Of a stretch of 64,000 nt of DNA, positions 55,880-64,000 are shown piece by piece (within the stretch, counting starts at the first letter, position 1; the number at the start of each line of letters is the position of its first letter). Under the pieces are notes generated by a model. That model did not search any database. It saw only the letters and a list, made by a program, of their open reading frames with translations, and was not told where the DNA came from. The position numbers and the translations under genes are program-made. Source of the DNA: Cephalopachus bancanus (Eukaryota; Chordata; Mammalia; Primates; Tarsiidae). The DNA lies in the NCBI GenBank assembly GCA_027257055.1, contig JAPVLO010000044.1, forward strand, positions 1 through 64,000, written 5' to 3'.

Positions 55880-56205
55880 TGCCAGGCTTGGTGGCTCAGC
55901 CTATAATCCCGTGCCTTGGGAGGCTGAGGTGAGTGGATTGCCTGAGCCTGCGGGTTTGAGACCCGCTTGGGCAACTTGGTGAGACCTCATCTCTACAATA
56001 AATCAAAAAATTAGCCGGGTGTGGTAGCACGTGCCTGTAGTTCCAGCTACTTGGAAGGCTGAGGTGGAAGGATCGCCGGAGCCCAGCAGGTCGAGGCTGC
56101 GGTGGCTGGGAGCGGCCACTGCACTTCAGTCTGGGCGACAGAGTGAGACTCCAACTCAAAAACAAACAAAACAAAAACAAAACAAAAATAAATAAATAAA
56201 TAAAT
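55880..56205 (+). mobile_element. Alu (L), full dimer
   Basis: AAATTAATGGAAT / AAATTAATGCAAT flank it; long CAAAA and TAAA tail. Confidence 0.96.
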
Positions 56206-56344
56206 AAATTAATGCAATATTCTAGCACCTCCAATAGAGAATTTTTTCTTGAAAAATAAAAGATGGAGAAATAAGAACAGGACTAAAATAAGCCAGAGTG
56301 TTTACATATAATAATGGAAAAAGAGAAAAATAGTGTTCTAGTTC

Positions 56345-56754
56345 TGATCTGATCCATTGTGAAGCCATAAAAGTGTCCCACCAAATTTCTGTGTTGAACT
56401 TAATTGCCACTGTGATTGCATTAAGAGGTGGGGCCTTGAGGAGGTGATTAGGTCATTGAAGGCAAAGCCCTCATGCATGGGATTAGGGCCCTTATAAAAG
56501 GGTTTGAGGAAATGAGTTTGTTCCTCTTTTGTTCTTCCATCATACGAGGGCTTGAGCCAGTTAGTTACTGTGTTCCTCCCCACTAAAGGAACCATCTTGA
56601 AAACAGAGAGACTAGGCCTTCACCCAACACTGAACCCTCTGGTATCTTGAATTTAAACTTTCCAGCTCCAGAATTGTGAGGAAATAAATTTCTGTTCTTT
56701 ATAAATTATCCAATCTGTGGTATTTTGTTACAGAAGCACAAATGGACTGAGATA
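56345..56754 (+). mobile_element. MaLR LTR (MST/MLT-type)
   Basis: Starts TGATCTGATCC, carries AAGAGGTGGGGCCTTGAGGAGG, GATTAGGGCCCTTATAAAAG, and AATAAA at 56683-56688 in the family's AGAATTGTGAGGAAATAAATT setting. Ends CAAATGGACTGAGATA. Solo. Confidence 0.88.
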
Positions 56755-57430
56755 TCGACCTTTCAGTTGCCTCTGTTCTCTAACTTTAATATACAGTGGT
56801 GATAAGGCAGTGTTTGTGGACTTCGACCAGGCTAGTAAAAATACCTGGGCATTGATGCGTGGGGTCTTTCTTGAAGGCATCTATGTTTAGAATCCAGTCC
56901 ACTGATGATGTATCATTTCTTAATTCAAGGAACAGGCTATACGTCCAATGGGAACAAGCCTAGGAAGCTGATCCTTAAACCTAGTGCTCTTCTCCAAATC
57001 CCATGGCAGGACAGTAACAGATGGCATGTCTGCCCACTAGAAAAAGGTCCCCATGTTTCTTTCCAAACTTGAATTTGTTCTTAGATTCCTCAAGAGGCTG
57101 CAGTGACATTTTTTTTCTCTCTGCCATTATGACTTAATGACCTCAAATTTCAGGGATAAAGTTTATCTTGGGGTTTCTGCTCTCTACCTGGTTTGCTCTA
57201 GGCCAATAATAACAGACATTCTTCCTTCTAGCATGTTACAATGTTTATAGTTTCTTTTAAAAATACTTTAGCAAAATTAGTGGAAAAGTAGGCTTGTGTC
57301 GGTTAATTTACTTGGTGTTCAAGTAACACACCAGCAGCATGCACAAAATGCAATGAACAGCTACCGTTCTATCACATAGAATAGACTCTGGATGGAGGTG
57401 GCAACCGCAAATCTTTTTTTGGCTGCTTTC
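56755..57430. other. Unassigned sequence
   Basis: No transposon or reading frame recognised. Confidence 0.5.
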
Positions 57431-57727
57431 TTCTTTTTTTTTTTCTGAGTTGGGGTGTCATTCTGTCGCCCAGGCTGGAGTGCAGTGGCACGCTTTTGGC
57501 CACTGCAGCCTTGACCTGCTGGGCTCAGGTGATCCTTCCATCTCAACCTTCCAAGTCGCTGAAACTATAGGCACGTGCCACCAAGTCCGGCTAATTTTTT
57601 GATTTATTGTAGATATGAGGTCTCACCAAGTTGCCCGGGATGGTCTTGAGCCTGTAGGCTCAGGCAATCCTTTCATCTCAGCCTTCCAAAGTGCTGGGAT
57701 TATAGGTGTGAGCCACTGCACCTGGCC
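57431..57727 (-). mobile_element. Alu (L/old), full dimer
   Basis: GAGTTGGGGTGTCATTCTG start; GGTGTGAGCCACTGCACCTGGCC end. Confidence 0.95.
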
Positions 57728-58008
57728 TTTTTTGCTACTTTCCAGATCACCAGCAAAGGATTTGCTAATTAACATGCTGGTATCAAAAATGAATTTTTAT
57801 TGGCAAATCTTGTGAATGTTCATTAGTTTGATGAATGTTCAAAATGAGCTTCAGACATGCAGTTTGGGCTAAAATAAGGAGTTTAGAGATACTTTTCTCC
57901 CTTGTATGAACCCAGCAAGGCTTGTAGCGTACCTTTAGGGATGGTCCCTGAACTGGAACTGCATCTTTAATCAGTCCTTGTCTAACTGTCGGTTTGTGAG
58001 GTTTCTTT

Positions 58009-58298
58009 CTTTTTTTTTTTGAGTTGGAGTCTCACTCTGTCACCCAGACTGGAGTGCAGTGGCATGCTCCCGACCTCCGCAGCCTCGACCTGCTGGGCTC
58101 CGGCGATCCTTCTGCCTCAGCCTTCCAAGTAGCTGGAACTACAGGCGTAGGCTACCACGCCCAGCTAATTTTTGATTTTGTTGTAGAGATGAGGTCTCAC
58201 CAAGTTGCCCAGGCGGGTCTTGAACCTGCGGGCTCAGGCAATCCACTCACCTCAGCCTCCCAAAGCGCTGGGATTATAGGCTCAGCCACCGGGGCTCG
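58009..58298 (-). mobile_element. Alu (L), full dimer
   Basis: CGGTTTGTGAGGTTTCT flanks both ends. Confidence 0.97.
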
Positions 58299-59308
58299 GT
58301 TTGTGAGGTTTCTGATTGTATGATTCTAACTAGCAGTTGCAGGATCCTGCTGTAATCTACTTTGAATAAACTGTCATATAGGAAAAGAGCAGAGCACCTG
58401 AAAGCTCAGAAAGCTGGGACTTCTTCAAGCCCCAGAACTGTCTGGATGAACTGCTTAGTGCCTGCTTTGCTAATGAATGTTTATTTAATTACTGTTGGTG
58501 GATGTGACTGTTGGTAACCCAGATCAACCAGACAGAGCTTCGGTCTTTCTTCCACGAAATCAGAGATCACAGAGGAGCCAGTGGAAGGATGAGCCTGTGT
58601 TAGGCAATGTTGGTCTGGCCATCTCTCTTCTCCCAAGCCTGAGGGATGGGTCACTTCTGATTTGATTCAGGTAACTTTGCCTGAATTCCAAGAGCAGTTC
58701 TGGCTTTTAAATCATTGAATAAGAAGAAGGAGAAGGAAAAGGAGAAGAAGAAAAGAAAAGAAAAAAAAGAGAGAGAAAGAAAGAAGCTGACGACTGCTTT
58801 TTAGGCTTCTGGGTATAATTTTAATTTTGATGGAGCCCTCCAATGCTAGACATCCATAATGGATGTAATATGGCAAGACAAAGAGAGCCTGCTCTGGAAC
58901 ACAGAGGCACTTGGTCCCTGGTGTGGTGATGTCAAGTTACTAAAAGACCACACTGGCTATGACAATGAGCCCCTCATTTACATTTAACTGTGACCAAGAG
59001 TTCACCTGTATGAACAGGAAAGGTAGCTTCTCCCCCTCCCAAATGGTGTACCCACAACCTTTTTCTGTCACCTCCTCCTGAGAAGATGTGAGAAAAAGTT
59101 TTCTAACTTGGTTGGTATAAAAGGCCAGATTAACGTGATAAACTTGAAAAATTCCACAATATTTCTCTAGCTACACATGTCTGTCTGATGCACAGTGAGA
59201 ACCAATAAATGTTTTTAAAATGAATAAAGTTTGTTTTAGGGCTTAAGTTAATTGATCAAACACATCTTTCTGTCTGAAATTTAAAATCTTTGTTTTATTT
59301 TTTTAAAC
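58299..59308. other. Unassigned sequence with a purine tract
   Basis: 58720-58790 is a GAA/GAG/GA-rich run. Otherwise no element recognised for about 1 kb. Confidence 0.5.
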
Positions 59309-59603
59309 TTTTTTTTTGAGTCAGAGTCTCACTCTGACTGGGGTCAGAGGCTGGAGTGCAGTGGCATGCTCACGGCCACCGCAGCCTCGACCTGCTGGAC
59401 TTAGGCGATCCTTCTGCCTCAGCCTTCAAAGTAGCTGGACCCATAGGTGTGTGCTACCACGACCGACTAATTTTTTATTTATTGTAGAGATGAGATCTTG
59501 CCACGTTGCCCAGGCTGGTCTCAAACCCTTAGGACTCAGGCAATCCTCTTGCTTCTGCCTCCCAAAGTGCTGGAACCACAGGCATGAGCCATCGTGCCCT
59601 GCT
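59309..59603 (-). mobile_element. Alu (L/old), full dimer
   Basis: Small insertion ACTGGGGTCAGAGG near the 3' end. Inverted pair with the next Alu, 28 bp away. Confidence 0.95.
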
Positions 59604-59631
59604 GAAATCTTTTTCTTAAAACCTTGGAAAC

Positions 59632-59930
59632 AGCCAGGCTCAGTGGCTCAGCCTGTAATCCCAGCACTTTGGAAGGCTGAGATGAGAGAATTGCCTGAGC
59701 CTGCGGGTTCGAGACCTACCTGGGCAACTTGGCAAGACCTCGTCTCTACAATAAATCAAAAATTAGCCAGGCGTGGTAGCGCGCACCTGTAGTTCTGGCT
59801 ACTTGGAAGGCTGAGGCAGAAGGATTGCCGGAGCTGGTCGAGGCTGTAGTGGCCAGGAGCGTGCCACTGCACTCCAGTCTGGGCGATGGAGTGAGACTCC
59901 AACTCAAAAAAAAAAAAAAAAAAAAAAGAA
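59632..59930 (+). mobile_element. Alu (L), full dimer
   Basis: CCTTGGAAACA flanks it; CCAGCAGG is lost from the right monomer. Confidence 0.96.
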
Positions 59931-59984
59931 AAAGCCTTGGAAACACATTTGACAATGTCCTGCATTTCTATAATATTACTAATT

Positions 59985-60185
59985 AATACTGATGATCATA
60001 TATAACATGTATTGAGTGTTTACTATGTGCTAGCTGTTCGACTTTCTATATATTATATAATTTAAAATCACAACTCAATTATATTATTATCTTCAATTTT
60101 AGATGAGGTAACTCAAGCTTTGAGAAATTAAGTGTCTTGCCCCAGGTCACAGTGGCTGGGAATTGGTTGTTTTATTTGAACCCAG
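59985..60185 (-). mobile_element. MIR SINE
   Basis: Antisense MIR: GTGTTTACTATGTGCTAG, TTTTAGATGAGGTAACTCAAG, TCTTGCCCCAGGTCACAGTGG. Confidence 0.88.
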
Positions 60186-60279
60186 ACTGTCTACCTCTAG
60201 ACTTCATGTTTTGAAACACCAAGTTATAAAGCCTCTCTCTTTTTGGTATTATAAACTTCTCCTTTATATAATGTCTTCT

Positions 60280-60566
60280 TTTTTTTTTTTTGAGTTGGAG
60301 TCTCACTCTGTCGCCCAGACTGGAGTGCAGTGGCCGCTCCTGGCCACTGCAGTCTTGACCTGCTGGGCTCTGGTGATCCTTCCACCTCAACCTGTAGCTG
60401 GAACTACAGGTGCGCACTACCATGCCCGGCTAATTTTTTGATTTATTGTAGAGACAAGGTCTCACCATGTTGTCCTGACTGTTCTCAAACCTGTGGGCTC
60501 AGGCAATTCTCTTACCTCAGCCTCCCAAAGTGCTGGGATTATAGGCTTGAGCCACTGTGCCTGGCC
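60280..60566 (-). mobile_element. Alu (L), full dimer
   Basis: Right monomer lacks about 12 bases (CCTCAACCTGTAGCTGG). Confidence 0.95.
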
Positions 60567-62521
60567 AGGATTTTTTTGAACATAGATCTCTGAGATTCCC
60601 AGATTTCTCCTGTCATTTGTTGTACTTAGGCCCATTCTTGGTGATAGCATTGATGTACCTTCCACGTAGGTTTCCTCTGGGAGATTCCTCCTTTGCAGGC
60701 TTTCCTTGAATTACCCAGAGGGTCCTGTCTGGTTAGAAGCAGGTTAGAAGCTGGTTGGCTAAGATCTCCATGGATTAAAAAAAAAAAAAGAAAAAAGAAA
60801 AAAAGGAGCAGGCCAGACATTTGCTGTGGACCTGCCTGGGCTATTTCTTTGAACCTTGATGACTGTATTTGTACTGATACAGCAAATCCCACTGTTAGAG
60901 GAAGAATGGCCTACCTTAGTCTCCAGGTTGAGCTGGACAGACCCCAGCTATGTTCATCCTGACTTGGATCAGCACTCTTGCCAGTAATAAAAAATTAATT
61001 TTAGCACTTGAGCTAATTGGGATAAAAAATGTGACACCCAAGCCAGAAATAAGCTTAATGAAGCCCATTAAATAATTTAATGATTACATAATTATGTTCA
61101 TTTAAAATGCAGGAATTGATTACTCTCAAATTAATTTTACCATCTCTGTACCTTTTTGAGCACATTTATTTTGAACAAAATGAAGGATTAGTTTCATTTC
61201 TGATGGGCACTCTGCCATTAATAATCATGTCTCATTATAATGAGAAAATGTTGTGTTTTGAATAAGTTCATGTGACCATACATTTCCAGATAACAGATAA
61301 GCTTGTTCAGTGGAGAGATTTAAGCTATTGAAAGGATCTTACTAATTTGAATCACAAAATGAATAAGGGGAGGATGGATGTGCTCAGTGAACAGAAATCT
61401 AGATGCTAAAATGTGGTGCAACCCAGCTAATTAGAGACTGGATCAGGGTGTTCTGGAAGTTCCAGAGCAGTTGTCAAGTCAGATATATGGAATAAGAAGG
61501 GCTAAAACTTAAAGGCTTTGTAGTGGACACACAGAGACACAAAGGGTCATAGTAGACACATGTTGAATGCTTTTCTAGCATTTTTTTCTTCCTCCTTTCT
61601 AACAGCCCCTAACTTCTACTTGAGACATTTGGGGTAGAAGACTCCTTAGGTTCCATTGGTACAGTGCAGGATTCACTAAGCTAACAACTGAGTTTCATCC
61701 TTCTGGCCAAAGCACTTTTTATAATGAGATTCTCTTTTTCATTTCGGCTATAAATGAAGAAGCAAGCTGGCAGCCATCTGGGGTCCATGGGAGAAGTCAG
61801 TCTTAGGATGAAATTGAACTGAAGAAAGTAGAACCTAGAGACAGAAGGAAACCAGATCTTGGTGACACTGAGGAGACCCAGCATAAAGCCTCTGCTGCAT
61901 CTACATTTAGGTCTTTTCATTACAGAAGCTAATAAATCCCTTCTATTGTTGAAACCATTGTTGCTTAGAATTGAAAGCATCCTGGGAGAAGCAGGATTTA
62001 GTAGGTTACAGAATTTTTCTTTACAGCTGTATACTTTATGGCTATTGAGTCAGAATTTCAGGCCTGTGAGAGACTTTAAGGGTCACCAATTCCAGTAGGG
62101 GGGCCACATAATGATCTGAGAAGTTGATGTGTGTTTTTATATGGGTGTTCTGCATTTGTAGAGCGTTTCATATCTTCCAGGGTGTTTTTAGAATGCTTTA
62201 GATACTCACAACAAAGGCTCTTATACAGGGAACTGGGCAGAGGCCACCATGACATTAGATCATCAGGGTTGGATAGTGGGGAGAGATGCTCTTCCACTAT
62301 GTAATCTAGGCTGTCCCTATACCTGCAAAAATGGGAATAGCCACTTTCTAAGTTCTTTTAAAAAAATGTGAGTGTGGAAGTGGAGAATGTTATGAAAGGA
62401 CCTGACATGTGGCACTCAAACAAAGCATAATACTAGTTAATTTTGTTTATCTTTTCTTTTGAAAGGAAGGTCCTCATGTGCCGACTGTTTCTCCTCAGTC
62501 GTTGTCTTCAGTTCTTACCAT
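60567..62521. other. Repeat-poor block
   Basis: Nearly 2 kb without a recognised transposon, the longest such stretch here. One A/G-rich run at 60777-60805. No convincing reading frame. Confidence 0.5.
60965..61345. other. TAAT-rich candidate conserved non-coding element
   Basis: Dense homeodomain-type cores (AAATTAATTTTAG, GAGCTAATTGG, CATTAAATAATTTAATGATT, GCCATTAATAATCATG) and no repeat signature. This wording is typical of developmental enhancers, but conservation has not been tested. Confidence 0.4.
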
Positions 62522-62586
62522 AAGAGACTCAGAGATTCAAAAGAGAAAGGAAAAAAAAAAAAAAAAAAAAAAGAGACTCAGAGATT
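62522..62586 (+). mobile_element. Minimal retroposed insertion (13 bases plus A tail)
   Basis: AAGAGACTCAGAGATT at 62522-62537 and 62571-62586 flanks CAAAAGAGAAAGG and about 20 A. This is the mark of target-primed reverse transcription with extreme 5' truncation. Confidence 0.85.
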
Positions 62587-62890
62587 TGAGTCTTAGGAAA
62601 ATATACATATATCTGGAGATTCTATTGGTCATTTACGCTTTGGTGAAAATTTGAAGTTGTTAGCAGTTAATTTATGTTAGGTTCAATGAAAGATGGCAGT
62701 AAGCAATTTTATTAGGCATGTTCCTGAATGCTGTAGAGGGTACATTGAAGGCACCAAATAGAGACAAATATTCCACGTTTTGAGGCAAATGCTTTGGGCC
62801 CTTTTTAGGGTGCCTGTAATACAAATAACATTGGTGTAAGTGAAGTCACACCAAAAATGAAGAGTTTTGCCTTAAAAGGTTAGTTGCACA
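62587..62890. other. Unassigned sequence
   Basis: No element recognised before the L1 tail. Confidence 0.5.
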
Positions 62891-64000
62891 ATTTTTAAAA
62901 AAATTTAATTTTCTTTTAAAGTTGTGTGGTACAAGTCAGGGTTGCGTTCATAAGTGGTTTAGATACAAGTAAAGTTTTGGGCCTCCCATTGAACCTCACT
63001 TCTCTTGAATTAGGATCGGGCACCCTTATGGATGTTATGTGTCCCCGCTACTTGCTCCCTTGGCAGTGTCCTACTACTGTTAATCCCTCTTTTATAGTAT
63101 TATTATAGGTGTTCAGGGTCCACTTATGAGTGAGAACATGTGGTACTCAGTTCTTTGTTTCTGTGGTAGATCACTCAGTATTATAGACTCTAAGTCCATC
63201 CAAGTTGCTGTGAATTTCATGATCTTGTCCTTTTTTATGGCCGCATAATATTCTATCATGTATATGTATTTTTCTAAATCCAGTCCTCTTTCAATGGGCA
63301 GCTTGGTTCCATGTTTCTGCTACTGTGAATAATGCTGTAATAAATATGCGTGTGCAGGTATCTTTTTCATAGAGTGATTTGAGTTCCTCCGGGTATAGTC
63401 CCAGAAGGGGGATTGCAGAGTTGTATGTAAGGTCAATTTTTAGATCGTTTAGAAATTGCCAAACTGTTTTCCACAGAGGTTGTACTAGTTACTCTCCCAT
63501 CAGCAGTGTAGAAGTGTTCCTTTCCCCCCACATCCTCTCTTGCATCTGTTTTTTTGAGCTATTGATGATGGCTATCCTGACTAAAGTTAGGTGGTATTTT
63601 AGTGTGGTTTTAATTTGCATTTCTTTGTTGACTAGTGAGGCTGAACATTTTTTCATGTATCTGTTGGCTGCTAATATGTCTTCTTTTAGAAGTGTTTATT
63701 CATATCTTTTGTCTACTTTGTAATGGGGTTGTTTGTTTTTTTCTTTTTGGCACTTTTGAGTTCCTTGTAGATCCTAGATGTTAGGCCTTTGTCAGATATA
63801 CAGTTGGTAAATATGTTTTCCCATTCTGTAGGCTGTTCTCCCCACTCTCTTGATGGTTTCTTTCGCTCTGCAGAAGTTTTTCAGTTTGATGAGGTCCCAC
63901 TTGACTATCTTATCTCTTATGGCATGGGCATTTGTGGTTTTGATCAGGAATTGGTTGCCAGTTCCAATTTTTATAAGAGTGTCTCCTGCATTTTCTAAAA
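62891..64000 (-). mobile_element. L1 (L1-E), continues past the window
   Basis: T-rich tail, AAAGTTGTGTGGTACAAG, 3'UTR, then antisense ORF2 C-terminal sequence up to the end. Uninterrupted by Alus in this part. Lacks a long open frame. Confidence 0.92.

Overview
This window is repeat-dense nuclear DNA from a primate. By eye it holds about 77 Alu-derived SINE pieces, several nested L1 LINEs, LTR remnants of endogenous retroviruses, MIR/L2 fossils and DNA transposon relics. I find no functional protein-coding gene, no RNA gene and no CRISPR array. Dimeric Alus show it is a primate. The strepsirrhine SINE hallmarks I know (lemur-type Alu 3' arm, tRNA-fused galago SINEs) are absent, and so are AluS/Y-type copies. 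A tarsier is my best guess; this is inference, not proof.

Three Alu grades are used in the entries. 'Old' copies are AluJ-like, with a B box of the AGTTCGAGACC kind. 'L' copies carry TGGCTCAGCC in the left arm, a linker reading ACAATAAATCAAAA, and GGGCAACTTGGCGAGACC. 'S5' copies lack five bases there (GGGCAGCGAGACC) and usually read CCCGCGCCTTTGG; they look youngest. In these derived copies both Pol III boxes have moved toward the tRNA consensus.

Layout. 0-6.4 kb: three antisense solo LTRs of different kinds (4-, 5- and 6-bp target duplications), an Alu cluster and a mariner-derived relic. 6.5-18 kb: Alu-rich, with L2 pieces. 18.1-19.8 kb: AT-rich, repeat-poor sequence that may be conserved non-coding DNA. 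19.8-22.6 kb: an L1 whose 5'UTR is joined directly to the ORF2 3' end. 24.3-30.1 kb: one ancient L1 on the + strand, filled with Alus, a second mariner relic and an L1 tail. 30.4-42.2 kb: one L1 on the - strand running from 5'UTR to 3' tail, bounded by matching duplications and split by about ten Alus and another L1. 42.4-43.9 kb: an L1 tail and an RPS24 processed pseudogene interrupted by an Alu. 44-60.6 kb: Alus, a sense solo LTR of the same family as the 5.6 kb copy, MaLR-type LTRs and MIRs. 60.6-62.5 kb: repeat-poor, with a TAAT-rich block. 62.9 kb to the end: an L1 tail that leaves the window.

No genes act together here. The window is a record of insertions whose order can be read from nesting. 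The observations most worth checking are the tRNA-like changes in the SINE promoter, the same ORF2 breakpoint reached by differently deleted L1 copies, and the pair of solo LTRs from one retrovirus family.
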